DNA from: Marinilactibacillus piezotolerans
GTDB taxonomy: Bacteria > Bacillota > Bacilli > Lactobacillales > Carnobacteriaceae_A
Length of the DNA stretch: 64,000 bases
Direction of reading: 5' to 3'
NCBI RefSeq assembly: GCF_900114235.1
Contig: NZ_FOSJ01000001.1
Location: 62,001 to 126,000, forward strand
Shown here: piece after piece, positions 24,662 to 33,784 of the stretch
Layout of the letters: every line of letters starts with the position of its first letter
How positions within the stretch are numbered: the stretch's first letter is position 1
The notes under the pieces: model-generated
The model's input: only the letters and a program-made list of their open reading frames with translations
Databases searched by the model: none
Told to the model about the DNA's origin: nothing
Program-made: the position numbers and the translations under genes

Positions 24662-24739
24662 TCAAATTAAGTGCAACACTACACCGAAAAATACTTCATA
24701 GGGTGTTTTCCAGTTTAAGCACTTCCTTCTCCTTTCTAA
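24662..24739 (-). mobile_element. IS30-family transposase C-terminal remnant
   Basis: The minus strand encodes RRRKCLNWKTPYEVFFGV followed by VLHLI and a TGA stop. This is the typical C-terminus of IS30-family transposases (R-K-x-L-N-x-x-T-P-x-E-V-F). The sequence upstream of the motif is unrelated, so only about 25 codons remain. The AAGTGCAACAC just past the stop resembles IS30 end sequence. It is a decayed insertion next to the AraC gene terminator. Confidence 0.75.
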
Positions 24740-24751
24740 AATAATTAAACT

Positions 24752-24814
24752 AAAAAACACAATCCTCACTAGTATCTATTTTATAAGATACTAATTAAAT
24801 GGGTTGTGTTTTTT
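24752..24814 (-). terminator. terminator of the hisS-aspS-nfo transcript
   Basis: Arms of about 14 bp with a T-G pair (24752-24765 with 24801-24814) enclose an inner AGTATCT/AGATACT hairpin. On the minus strand they are followed by TTTTTTAGTTT. It lies about 30 bases past the nfo stop. Confidence 0.8.
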
Positions 24815-24844
24815 GCTAGGCTATTTTCTTATTTGTTTTTTTAA

Positions 24845-25756
24845 TTATTTCCAGTCTTTACCATTTAAAATTTCTTCCAGGAGATTAGGATTAAATGTTT
24901 TTTGTTTTAACATATTGATCTCATGTCCATAAGGAGCCTTTTTGTTTTTCTTATCTTCTCCAACATATGGCGTTTCCAGTATTTTAGGTAGAGATTCTAA
25001 CTTAGGATGATGAACGATATCCCTTAACGCCTCAAATCCTATTTCACCAAATCCGATATTAGCATGTCGATCTTTACCTGCTCCGATGATATTTTTAGAA
25101 TCATTGACATGAACAACTTTTAGTCGCTCCAATCCAATAATCTTATCAAATTCATCTAATACACCATCAAAATCATTCTTAATGTTATATCCTGCATCAT
25201 GCGTATGACAAGTATCAAGCGTTACTGATAATTTATCATCTAAATCAACCCGTTCAATAATCTGGGCAATTTCTTCAAAACTACGTCCAATCTCTGTACC
25301 TTTACCAGCCATTGTTTCAAGTGCTATTTGAATTTTCTGATCTTTATGAAGGATCTCATTAAGTCCTTTAGCAATCTGCTCAATAGCAGCGTCAGTACCT
25401 GCTCCAACATGTGCACCTGGGTGCATAGTCATTTGCGTAGCACCGATTGCTTCTGCTCTTCTGATTTCTTCTTTCATAAATTCTACTGCAAAAGCAAAAT
25501 TTTCCGTCTTGATTGTATTGCCTAAATTAATAATATATGGAGCATGGACAACTATACTATCTGATTTTATATTATTTTCTCCCATAAACTTCTGTCCAGC
25601 TTCAATGTTCATTTCCGAAACTTCTTTACGACGAGTGTTTTGAGGTGCTCCAGTATAAATCATAAAAGTTGTTGCATCATAGCTTTTGGCCTCTTCTGCA
25701 GCGCCAAGCAGCATTTTTTTACCTTTCATTCCTACGTGTGAACCTATCAATACCAT
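24845..25756 (-). CDS. nfo: endonuclease IV (AP endonuclease)
   Basis: A 303-residue TIM-barrel AP endonuclease of base excision repair. Metal-ligand motifs: SHVGMKG at the N-terminus, VVHAPYIIN near 69, [10 protein letters not shown] near 112, [12 protein letters not shown] near 146, [11 protein letters not shown] near 180, VVHVNDSKN near 215 and ILETPY near 261. The length is typical. AAGGAGT precedes the ATG, and the gene begins 4 bases after aspS, so it is probably the last gene of the T-box-controlled hisS-aspS-nfo operon. Confidence 0.95.
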   Translation of the reverse strand: MVLIGSHVGMKGKKMLLGAAEEAKSYDATTFMIYTGAPQNTRRKEVSEMNIEAGQKFMGENNIKSDSIVVHAPYIINLGNTIKTENFAFAVEFMKEEIRRAEAIGATQMTMHPGAHVGAGTDAAIEQIAKGLNEILHKDQKIQIALETMAGKGTEIGRSFEEIAQIIERVDLDDKLSVTLDTCHTHDAGYNIKNDFDGVLDEFDKIIGLERLKVVHVNDSKNIIGAGKDRHANIGFGEIGFEALRDIVHHPKLESLPKILETPYVGEDKKNKKAPYGHEINMLKQKTFNPNLLEEILNGKDWK

Positions 25757-25759
25757 TTT

Positions 25760-27538
25760 TTACTCCTTATCTGTTTTAGCAGTGGTCTTCAGGGCTAACT
25801 CTTTTAACTGGTTATCAGAAACTACTGACGGAGCATTCGTCAAAGGATCAATTGACTTACCATTTTTTGGAAACGCAATTACTTCACGAATATTTTTCTC
25901 ATTTGCAAGGATCATGACTAATCGGTCAAGTCCAAAAGCAATACCACCATGTGGAGGGAATCCATATTCAAGTGCATCTAATAAGAATCCAAATTGATTT
26001 ACTGCTTCTTCTTTAGAAAAACCTAATGCTTTTAACATTTTTTCTTGTAATTCTCTCTGATGTATACGAATAGATCCTCCACCTATTTCGTAACCATTCA
26101 ATACAATATCATAGGCATTTGCATAAACATTTTCAGGATCTGATTCTAGCTTACCAAGATCTTTTTCAAGTGGCATGGTAAAAGGATGGTGAGCCGCACT
26201 ATAACGTTCAGCTTCCTCATCATATTCCAATAACGGCCATTCATCGACCCACAAGAATGCTAGTTTTGATTCATCAATCAGATTCAGTTTTTTACCCAAA
26301 TGAATTCTCAATGCTCCTAATGCATCAAATACTACTTTAGGCTTATCAGCAACAAATAAAAGCAAGTCCCCTGCTTCTGTACTCATTCTGCTCATAAGTT
26401 CTTGAGCAATCGGTTTATCATTAAAGAATTTAGCAATTGGACCACTAAATCCTTCTTCCGTTACTTTCATCCAGGCTAATCCTTTAGCCCCATATATAGA
26501 AGCGACCTCTCCGAGAGCATCAATATTCTTGCGGGAGAATTCTTCAGCCACTCCTTTTACATTCAAGCCTTTGACTACTCCGCCGTTTTCAATAGTACTT
26601 GTAAATACTTTAAAATCTGAGTTTGTCACAATATCTCCCAATTCAATAAGTTCAAGTTCAAATCGTGTATCAGGTTTATCACTACCATAACGATTCACAG
26701 CCTCATCATACGAAATTCTAGGGAAAGGACGAGAAATTTCCATACCTTTAGTTTCCTTAACGACTTCAACTAATAGCTTTTCCATTAAATCTTGTATTTC
26801 TTTCTCGTCAATAAAACTCGTTTCAATATCGACTTGGGTGAATTCCGGTTGACGGTCTCCTCTAAGATCTTCGTCCCTAAAACAACGAACGATTTGATAA
26901 TAACGATCAATACCTGCACCCATCAAGAGTTGTTTAAACAATTGTGGTGACTGTGGTAAAGCAAAAAATTTCCCTTCATGTACTCGTGACGGTACTAAGT
27001 AGTCTCTAGCACCTTCAGGAGTGGACTTTGTTAAATAAGGCGTTTCAATATCTAAAAATCCATTACTATCTAAAAAATCACTAAAAACTTTTTTCACCTT
27101 ATGACGCATTATCATATTTTCTTTCATCTTGTTACGTCTTAAATCCAGATATCTGTATTTTAATCTAATATCATCTGATACTTCTACAGTATCTTGAATA
27201 TCAAAGGGAGGAGTTTTAGATTTATTTAGAATTGAAATAGTTATTGCTTCAATCTCTATTTCACCAGTTGGCAAGTCGTTATTTACTGTACCATCTTGTC
27301 TTTTTACAACTTTTCCAGTTATTTCAACCACAAATTCAGACCGTAATGTTTCAGCGATTACAAATGCTTCTTTAGATTTTTCAGCATTGAATACTACTTG
27401 AATAATTCCTTCACGGTCTCTTAGATCAACAAAAATCATACCACCTAGATCTCTTCTTTTCTGAACCCATCCCGATAGGGTCACTTGTTTTCCGACCTGT
27501 TCACTTGTTACTTCTCCGCAATACATAGTTCTCTCCAT
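25760..27538 (-). CDS. aspS: aspartyl-tRNA synthetase
   Basis: A class II aminoacyl-tRNA synthetase of 592 residues, bacterial type. It has an N-terminal OB anticodon-binding domain ([24 protein letters not shown]), motif 2 in [20 protein letters not shown], a GAD insertion domain (about 285-425) and motif 3 [13 protein letters not shown] near the C-terminus. AGGTGA before the ATG at 27538 decides the start over an in-frame GTG at 27547. It follows hisS by 14 bases and should share its T-box control. Confidence 0.96.
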   Translation of the reverse strand: MERTMYCGEVTSEQVGKQVTLSGWVQKRRDLGGMIFVDLRDREGIIQVVFNAEKSKEAFVIAETLRSEFVVEITGKVVKRQDGTVNNDLPTGEIEIEAITISILNKSKTPPFDIQDTVEVSDDIRLKYRYLDLRRNKMKENMIMRHKVKKVFSDFLDSNGFLDIETPYLTKSTPEGARDYLVPSRVHEGKFFALPQSPQLFKQLLMGAGIDRYYQIVRCFRDEDLRGDRQPEFTQVDIETSFIDEKEIQDLMEKLLVEVVKETKGMEISRPFPRISYDEAVNRYGSDKPDTRFELELIELGDIVTNSDFKVFTSTIENGGVVKGLNVKGVAEEFSRKNIDALGEVASIYGAKGLAWMKVTEEGFSGPIAKFFNDKPIAQELMSRMSTEAGDLLLFVADKPKVVFDALGALRIHLGKKLNLIDESKLAFLWVDEWPLLEYDEEAERYSAAHHPFTMPLEKDLGKLESDPENVYANAYDIVLNGYEIGGGSIRIHQRELQEKMLKALGFSKEEAVNQFGFLLDALEYGFPPHGGIAFGLDRLVMILANEKNIREVIAFPKNGKSIDPLTNAPSVVSDNQLKELALKTTAKTDKE

Positions 27539-27552
27539 ACTTTTCACCTATC

Positions 27553-28854
27553 CTAATCCTTTAAGCTATTTTCAATTTCTTCTAAATATTCAACAATATT
27601 ACCTTTAGATACTTTATCTAAAGATAAAACTGTTTCTTTTCCAGTCTCTAATAACTTAACATTTATTGTACCCTTATTTAACTCGTTTTCGCCTAAAGTA
27701 AATACATATTTGGCATTTAACTTATCTGCTGTCTTAAATTGTTTTGCCGGTTTTCTATTTAAGAATTCTCTTTCTACGTTAAGCCCCGCTGCTCTTAAAA
27801 CAGAAGCAAGTTTTATGGCTTCTTTGTTTGTTTCTTTTCCAATAGTTACAATAAATATATCTAAAGCAGCTACTTCCGGAAAATCATATTCCATATTTTC
27901 AAGTAACATTACCAGTCTTTCAAGTCCAATACCAAAACCAAATCCAGGAGTTGAAGGTCCTCCAATTTCTTCTACCAAACCATCATATCTTCCACCAGCA
28001 CAAACAGTGGTATTTGAACCAAAATCAGGATCTTCAGTCATGATCTCAAATATCGTATCATTATAGTAATCTAGACCCCTTACCATGTTATTATCAATCT
28101 CATAATTAATGTCTAAAGCTTCAAGGTATTCCTTTACAGTCTCAAAATTATTTTTAGAATTCTCATCTAAATAATCTAATATAGAAGGTGCTTCAGCTAC
28201 AATTTCTTTATCTTTTTTATTTTTACTATCTAGAACACGGAGAGGATTTTTATATAAACGTTCCTTCGAATCTTTACTTAAATCATCAAAATGTGGTTCT
28301 AAATAGTTAATCAGAGCTTGACGATAGATTTTACGGGTTTCAATATTTCCTAAAGAATTAATGACAAGTTTAAGATTTTTTATATTGAATGATTTGAATA
28401 TATCCATTGCCAAGGCCATTGTTTCAACATCGGTTGCTGGATTACTGCTACCAAAGACTTCTACACCTAATTGATGAAATTGTCGCATACGACCTTTTTG
28501 AGGGCGTTCATATCGGAACATGGGTGCAATATAATAATATTTTAACGGCTTGTGATGTTCAGGTCCATATAATTTGTTTTCCACATATGAGCGAACTACC
28601 CCAGCAGTTCCTTCTGGACGTAGAGCAATATGACGGTTCCCTTTATCATAAAAATCATACATTTCTTTTGAAACAATATCACTTGTTTCTCCAACACCAC
28701 GGGAAAACAATTCAAATTGTTCAAATATCGGAGTACGTACTTCTTTAAACTGATAGCGAGCTAGTATTTCTTTCGCATGATTTTCAATATATTGCCACTT
28801 ATTAGTATCTTCTGGTAAAAAATCGGGTGTTCCTTTAATTTTTTGATAACTCAT
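27553..28854 (-). CDS. hisS: histidyl-tRNA synthetase
   Basis: A 433-residue class II synthetase. Motif 1 lies near [14 protein letters not shown], motif 2 in [20 protein letters not shown], the histidine motif in [13 protein letters not shown], motif 3 in [11 protein letters not shown], and a C-terminal anticodon-binding domain follows (about 335-420). AGGAGGAAAAAT precedes the ATG. It is the first gene of hisS-aspS(-nfo), downstream of a T-box leader. Confidence 0.97.
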   Translation of the reverse strand: MSYQKIKGTPDFLPEDTNKWQYIENHAKEILARYQFKEVRTPIFEQFELFSRGVGETSDIVSKEMYDFYDKGNRHIALRPEGTAGVVRSYVENKLYGPEHHKPLKYYYIAPMFRYERPQKGRMRQFHQLGVEVFGSSNPATDVETMALAMDIFKSFNIKNLKLVINSLGNIETRKIYRQALINYLEPHFDDLSKDSKERLYKNPLRVLDSKNKKDKEIVAEAPSILDYLDENSKNNFETVKEYLEALDINYEIDNNMVRGLDYYNDTIFEIMTEDPDFGSNTTVCAGGRYDGLVEEIGGPSTPGFGFGIGLERLVMLLENMEYDFPEVAALDIFIVTIGKETNKEAIKLASVLRAAGLNVEREFLNRKPAKQFKTADKLNAKYVFTLGENELNKGTINVKLLETGKETVLSLDKVSKGNIVEYLEEIENSLKD

Positions 28855-28888
28855 ATTTTTCCTCCTGTTTCATATGTCATCTTTAATT

Positions 28889-29132
28889 ATAAAAAAAAGT
28901 CCTTCTTCTATACTAATTGTATAAAAGAAGGACGTGTATAATAATTAAGTCACGTGGTACCACCTAGATTTAGAAAGCAAACTACTTTCACTCTAAAGTT
29001 AACGCCTTCTACGTGATAGCTTTTCACTATCAAACCTCCAGAGTGTCTTTCAAATAATTGTCAGGGGGTCTCTTTCAGCCAAGGAGAACCTTTCTAAAAC
29101 ATTAACAACTATCTTACTTTCTCTTTCATCGG
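28889..29132 (-). promoter_or_regulatory. T-box leader of hisS-aspS with GACAC specifier
   Basis: On the minus strand the leader contains an AGTA-bearing stem I start near 29125, the conserved T-box TAGGTGGTACCACGTG (28951-28966) and an intrinsic terminator (28899-28907 pairing with 28925-28933, then TTTTTTTTAT). T-boxes read uncharged tRNA through a specifier codon and switch to an antiterminator. The likely specifier loop carries GACAC (29043-29047), which contains both GAC (Asp) and CAC (His), matching the two synthetase genes downstream. The specifier position is judged by eye. Confidence 0.9.
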
Positions 29133-29240
29133 TAATTTATTTAACTGATCAATATCTGAATACTTTATTGATTACAAGCTTACAAGAAAGATATTATAAA
29201 GTCAATATACGTTTTTATTTTTTCTAGGTTATCTTACATA

Positions 29241-29270
29241 TTGCAATAACAAAGATTTAACTGATATAAT
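29241..29270 (+). promoter_or_regulatory. promoter of the amidase gene
   Basis: TTGCAA (29241-29246), an 18-base spacer and TATAAT (29265-29270) preceded by TG (extended -10), 50 bases before the amidase start. Confidence 0.6.
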
Positions 29271-29319
29271 AGTAAAAACTGAGAATTATTATCCTGTACT
29301 ATTTGAGAGGATGACTAGA

Positions 29320-30657
29320 ATGGATCAAAATGACCCATACATACATAATTTATTTCCTAAAAAAAATATTTTCATAGCCATTATTCTATTACTTTTGAGT
29401 ATAACTATTGCTTCTTCGATTGTTTTAGCCAACGAGAATAGCGTAACGGTAAAAGCCAGTGTGCTAAATGTTCGTATCGGACCTGGATTGACTTACGATG
29501 TTATGACTCAAGTTAATGAAGATCAAAAATTAAATGTCTTAGCTGAAGACAATGAATGGTACAAAGTGAGATTATCAAATGATCAGATTGGTTGGGTAGC
29601 TAGCTGGTTGGTAGAAAATGAAGAAATTTCTTCAGAAAACCAGCGTTATGGTAGAGTTACAGGTACCGAGGTCAATATAAGACAATACGCTACTACTGAT
29701 TCCAAGAAACTAGGTACAGTATATGAAAATACTGAACTTTCAGTCCTTTATGAAGAAAATGACTGGTACCAGGTTCTTTATTTAGGCAAAGTTGCCTGGA
29801 TTCATAAAGACTATTTAGAACTTATTGATACACCTAATACACAATCATCAGAAAATTCCGTTTCTACTCAAGAAGTTACTATTGGAGATCTGGAAACGAA
29901 TGTCAGAAATGCTCCAAGTACTGATGCTGAGATTTTATCTGTTGCAGCACCTGACAGTAAGCTTATTTATTTAGGTACTGAAGAAGACTGGTATAAAGTT
30001 CAGCTAGATGATGGCAGTACAGGATATGTTGCAAACTGGGTTTCTAGCCTTTCAGATGTAGAAACAGTTAATATAGAAGAACAAGCAGATCAAATAGATA
30101 GAATTGCAACAAATCTATCTGAAGCTACTATCATGATTGATGCAGGACATGGTGGAAAAGATCCCGGTGCTCTAGCAGAAACTGGATTCCTTGAGAAAGA
30201 TGTTGCTTTGAGTACGGCTAAAATTTTACAGAAACGTCTTCAAGATGCTGGTGCCAACGCGATCATGACTAGAACAGATGACACCTTCATTTCCTTAAAT
30301 GACCGAGTTTATCTGTCTCAGCAAGCTAACGCTGATGCTTTCATCAGTATTCATTACGATACAATAGAAGTCGCTAATTCTATGAGTGGCACAACAACTT
30401 ATTATTATTCAAATAGTGAATTAGAGCTAGCAAATACTGTCAATCAGTATCTGGAATCAAATGGCACTCTCCCTAATAATGGTGTCAGATCTGCCGAATA
30501 CTATGTATTAAAGAATAATGCTCAACCTTCAATCCTATTAGAGTTAGGCTATTTAAATAACGATTTAGATGTTTCTGTAGTAGACACCCAAGCTTATCAA
30601 TCTACTGTGGTAGAAGCAATCTATCAAGGTTTGAGAGACTATTTTTCACAAAAATAA
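29320..30657 (+). CDS. secreted N-acetylmuramoyl-L-alanine amidase with three SH3b domains
   Basis: A cell wall hydrolase of 445 residues. An N-terminal hydrophobic signal or anchor (about 15-37) is followed by three SH3b repeats (about 44-105, 110-165 and 185-240, each with a VNxR/VLNVR start and a WYKV or WYQV core) and a zinc Amidase_3 domain. Zinc and catalytic residues are in DAGHGGKDPGA, the Glu of FLEKDV, SIHYD and LLELGYL. An ATG at 29311 abuts the GAGAGG, so ATG 29320 with 9-base spacing is preferred. It occupies the usual lytH-like position beside hisS but is transcribed divergently. Confidence 0.92.
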   Translation: MDQNDPYIHNLFPKKNIFIAIILLLLSITIASSIVLANENSVTVKASVLNVRIGPGLTYDVMTQVNEDQKLNVLAEDNEWYKVRLSNDQIGWVASWLVENEEISSENQRYGRVTGTEVNIRQYATTDSKKLGTVYENTELSVLYEENDWYQVLYLGKVAWIHKDYLELIDTPNTQSSENSVSTQEVTIGDLETNVRNAPSTDAEILSVAAPDSKLIYLGTEEDWYKVQLDDGSTGYVANWVSSLSDVETVNIEEQADQIDRIATNLSEATIMIDAGHGGKDPGALAETGFLEKDVALSTAKILQKRLQDAGANAIMTRTDDTFISLNDRVYLSQQANADAFISIHYDTIEVANSMSGTTTYYYSNSELELANTVNQYLESNGTLPNNGVRSAEYYVLKNNAQPSILLELGYLNNDLDVSVVDTQAYQSTVVEAIYQGLRDYFSQK

Positions 30658-30671
30658 AATTAAAACCTACT

Positions 30672-30711
30672 ACACTTTTGAAGAGGCTACTTTCTTCAAA
30701 AGTGTTTTTTT
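30672..30711 (+). terminator. terminator of the amidase gene
   Basis: A 13-bp stem (30672-30684 with 30693-30705) followed by TTTTTTTAT. Confidence 0.88.
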
Positions 30712-30954
30712 ATATTAGTTCAAAAAATATATTATCTATGTTTAATCTAATGATTAATAGTAATTCTATTTTATACAGGATGAAGTTTTCCTTTGGCTCA
30801 TCTTATTGATTTATTAATGTAAGTGAAATCATTTAATCATTCTTTCATTTATTCATTTTTTTATTGAAAATAAATTGATTTTCATTTTCAAATGATCGAT
30901 AAAGTGGTAATATAAATTTATTGTGTAAAAACTAACAAGAAGGATGGAATTTTA
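30712..30954 (+). promoter_or_regulatory. upstream region of the FNT transporter gene
   Basis: No gene seen. Near the 3' end, TTTTCA (30885-30890), a 17-base spacer and TAATAT (30908-30913, preceded by TG) form a weak promoter. The -35 area overlaps an inverted repeat TGAAAAT-N6-ATTTTCA (about 30865-30884) that could bind a regulator. Confidence 0.35.
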
Positions 30955-31755
30955 ATGGATGCAAATTATCAAGGCCTCTTTTATTCTATTGAAAAAAGTA
31001 TAGAAAAAAAGAAGCAGCTTTTTGAAGTAAGTGCGATTCGCTATTTTATCAGAGCCATGTTGGCTACTTTATTTTTAACTTTAGGAACTGCTATTGCAGT
31101 GATTACTGCTCAAGCAGCTGAGAAAGCTATACCTGGTTCTGGCAAATTTTCATATTCGTTTATGTTTAGCTGGTCCCTTGTTATGATTATCTATATGAAT
31201 GCTGAATTAGGAACGTCTAACATGATGTATGCAACAGTTGGGGTCCATCGTAAATTATTATCTGGGAAAAAAGCACTTATTATATTATTTGCTTGTTTAT
31301 TATTCAATTTAATCGGTGGTGTGCTAGCAAGCTATCTAGTCTCTTTATCTTCAGTATTCCAAGACTTGCCAAATGATCATTTCTTATTTCATGCCATTGA
31401 AGGAAAATTAGCAAAATCACCTCTTCAAATATTTACAGAAGGAATATTCGCTAATATCATCGTAAATGTTGCTGTATTCTGTACTATTAGAATGAAAGAT
31501 GACGCCGGTAAAGTGATTTCTATGATATTCATCATTTTCATTTTTGCTTTCTTAGGATTTGAACACGTTATCGCTAACTTTGCATCTTTCCCCCTTGCAT
31601 TTTTTGCATATGGTGGTGCTGTACCGGGAATGACTTTTGCATCAGTAGGAATTAACTGGCTCTTCACTGCTCTTGGCAATTTTGTTGGTGGCGGTTTGAT
31701 TATAGGGCTAACCTATTCTTGGTTAAATAAAGGAAACCATATCTACTTGGATTAA
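30955..31755 (+). CDS. formate/nitrite transporter (FNT) family protein
   Basis: A 266-residue membrane protein with about six transmembrane helices. FNT signatures are the AELGTSNMMY loop after helix 2 (near residue 82) and GFEHVIANF (near 201), which carries the central-pore histidine. Members pass formate, nitrite, hydrosulfide or lactate as pentameric channels; the substrate cannot be decided here. AAGAAGGATGG precedes the ATG. In a fermentative Lactobacillales cell, export of formate or another weak acid is plausible. It is a single-gene unit. Confidence 0.9.
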   Translation: MDANYQGLFYSIEKSIEKKKQLFEVSAIRYFIRAMLATLFLTLGTAIAVITAQAAEKAIPGSGKFSYSFMFSWSLVMIIYMNAELGTSNMMYATVGVHRKLLSGKKALIILFACLLFNLIGGVLASYLVSLSSVFQDLPNDHFLFHAIEGKLAKSPLQIFTEGIFANIIVNVAVFCTIRMKDDAGKVISMIFIIFIFAFLGFEHVIANFASFPLAFFAYGGAVPGMTFASVGINWLFTALGNFVGGGLIIGLTYSWLNKGNHIYLD

Positions 31756-31808
31756 ACTAAAAAATTATTTATATTAGTTAATCTAAGTCAGTATTCACTA
31801 TACATTAC

Positions 31809-31857
31809 AACGACTTATTCAGTTTAGATTATTATTATAATTGGATGAGTCGTTTTT
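31809..31857 (+). terminator. terminator of the FNT gene
   Basis: Arms AACGACT/AGTCGTT (31809-31815 with 31848-31854), extended by an imperfect inner stem and followed by TTTTTAA. Confidence 0.75.
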
Positions 31858-32020
31858 AATAAATTATACAAATAAAACTTTTAAATCTTTTATCAATACC
31901 GTAGTACAAAATCGAGAATTTATTACAGCAAACGATTTGCTTTAATTTTTTCTTCAAATTTGTTAAATTTAATTAGATTAGATACTTATATAACATTATA
32001 TTTAGAAAGCAGGTTTTTCT

Positions 32021-33223
32021 ATGCATTTATATCTTCGACTTATCGTTCTTTTACTAGTAAGTATTATTGTATATATAATTGATGTTAAGAAAAAATATTT
32101 TCCAGTTCCTGTTATTCTAGTCGTAATTGGGATAGGGCTCTCGTTTCTATCTTTGTTTTCTGGGTTATCCATATCAAAAAATATTTTATATTATATTTTT
32201 ATACCAGGTCTTTTATTTGTCTCTGCTTATCAATTTTCTGCTAAGGCTTTTAAAAAGAACGCTTCACTAATGATTACGTTAAGCACAGTCGGTATGGTCG
32301 GAACCGTGTTGCTGTTAGGAGCAGGAATCTTTTGGATAACTTCTTTTTTCCATCCACTTCCCTGGAGTTTATCTTTTCTATTAGCTTCCATTCTTGTACC
32401 AACTGATCCTGTTTCTGTAGTATCCATTTTAAAAAACAGTACTAAACCTGATGAAGTTGCTGATATCGTAGAAGGCGAATCGATGTTAAATGATGGAACA
32501 AGTATCGTCATGTTTACTATTTTTCTTTCAATGGTAGAAACAGGTAATGCTTTTTCTGTATTAAATTTTCTTGAGAGCTTTATTTTTGTCTCATTAGGCG
32601 GTGTCATTGTAGGACTAATATTCGGATGGATTCTAAGCCATGCTATTCATATCACTTCACATCATGAATATCAAATCATGCTCAGCATATTTATAGCTTA
32701 TGGGAGTTTTATGCTAGCTGAAGAGCTCGGATTTTCCGGAGTTTTAGCTACTGTCGTTTCTGGAATCATGCTTTCATTTGGCTTTTCTAAAAAAAATGTA
32801 AAAGGAGAAGAATTCAGAGTAGCTCTAGGTGGCTTCTGGAATGTTGTCAATCCGATATTAATGTCCATATTATTTCTTCTCATAGGTATACAATCAGCGC
32901 CTTATCTCTACTTTAATTATTGGTATTTGGCTTTTATGATTTTTATTCTTTCAATATTAGCTCGTTTTATAGTGTTAGGATGTACACTATACTTAATACC
33001 TAAATGGAAAAAAAGATTTAAAAATTTATCTTCTGCGCTTTTAGTCCTTTCTTGGGCTGGAATCAAGGGTTCTATGTCAGTTGTTTTACTTTTGTGGACA
33101 ATAGACAGTGCATTAGTAGAAGATCCTATACTGATTTCAATTGCTTTTGCCTCTATTTTAATATCTTTTATCTTACAAAGTTTAGGTATTTATCCATTAA
33201 CAAAAATACTAAAACGTAAATAA
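32021..33223 (+). CDS. CPA1 family Na+/H+ (cation/proton) antiporter
   Basis: A 400-residue polytopic protein with about 12 hydrophobic segments. The ion-binding signatures of CPA1 (NhaP/NHE) exchangers are present: ASILVPTDPVSVVSIL near residue 127 and EGESMLNDGTSIVMF near 151. By family it exchanges Na+ or K+ for H+ and supports pH and sodium homeostasis; the exact ion is inferred. AAAGCAGG precedes the ATG. It is a single-gene unit convergent with dtd, sharing a bidirectional terminator. Confidence 0.9.
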   Translation: MHLYLRLIVLLLVSIIVYIIDVKKKYFPVPVILVVIGIGLSFLSLFSGLSISKNILYYIFIPGLLFVSAYQFSAKAFKKNASLMITLSTVGMVGTVLLLGAGIFWITSFFHPLPWSLSFLLASILVPTDPVSVVSILKNSTKPDEVADIVEGESMLNDGTSIVMFTIFLSMVETGNAFSVLNFLESFIFVSLGGVIVGLIFGWILSHAIHITSHHEYQIMLSIFIAYGSFMLAEELGFSGVLATVVSGIMLSFGFSKKNVKGEEFRVALGGFWNVVNPILMSILFLLIGIQSAPYLYFNYWYLAFMIFILSILARFIVLGCTLYLIPKWKKRFKNLSSALLVLSWAGIKGSMSVVLLLWTIDSALVEDPILISIAFASILISFILQSLGIYPLTKILKRK

Positions 33224-33250
33224 ATTCAAGAGAATACGTATTTCATCTAT

Positions 33251-33294
33251 AAAGAATAAAAGCTCCTGACTTTTGCCAGGAGCTCTTATTCTTT
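33251..33294. terminator. bidirectional terminator between antiporter gene and dtd
   Basis: Inner GC-rich stem AGCTCCTG/CAGGAGCT (33261-33268 with 33277-33284), extended by outer AAAGAATAA/TTATTCTTT pairing, with A/T runs on both sides. Confidence 0.88.
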
Positions 33295-33739
33295 ATTTGT
33301 TTTTTGAATCTATTACAATTGTTACTGGACCATCATTTAGTAAAGAAACCTTCATGTCCTCTCCAAATCTCCCAGTCTGTACATTAATTCCTTCAGAACT
33401 TAATGCATAATTAAATTTTTCATACAGCGGAATTGCTTGATCTGGTCGAGCAGCATCAACAAAACTCGGCCTATTCCCTTTTTTAGTGTCTGCATATAAA
33501 GTAAACTGAGAAATAGAAAGTATAGAGCCGCCTACCTGTGCTAATGAAAGATTCATCTTTCCTTCATTATCTTCAAAGATACGCATGTTTTTAACTTTCC
33601 TTACGAGATAATTAATATCTTCTTCTGTATCACTATGGCAAATTCCTACCAAAACAACCATACCGGTTTCAATAGAACCTTTGATCTCGCCATTAACTTT
33701 TACTTGGGCTTCTGTAACTCTTTGAATAACTAATCGCAA
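33293..33739 (-). CDS. dtd: D-aminoacyl-tRNA deacylase
   Basis: A 148-residue DTD protein that removes D-amino acids from tRNA. Characteristic motifs are [15 protein letters not shown] at the N-terminus, the active-site [21 protein letters not shown] segment (Ser-Gln and Thr, about 74-94) and the GxP-type loop [10 protein letters not shown] at the C-terminus. It follows relA by 45 bases on the same strand, the conserved relA-dtd pair. Confidence 0.95.
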   Translation of the reverse strand: MRLVIQRVTEAQVKVNGEIKGSIETGMVVLVGICHSDTEEDINYLVRKVKNMRIFEDNEGKMNLSLAQVGGSILSISQFTLYADTKKGNRPSFVDAARPDQAIPLYEKFNYALSSEGINVQTGRFGEDMKVSLLNDGPVTIVIDSKNK

Positions 33740-33784
33740 TTCGAAACCTCCTGCTACCTTTCAACTTATTACTTAAAGCTGTTT

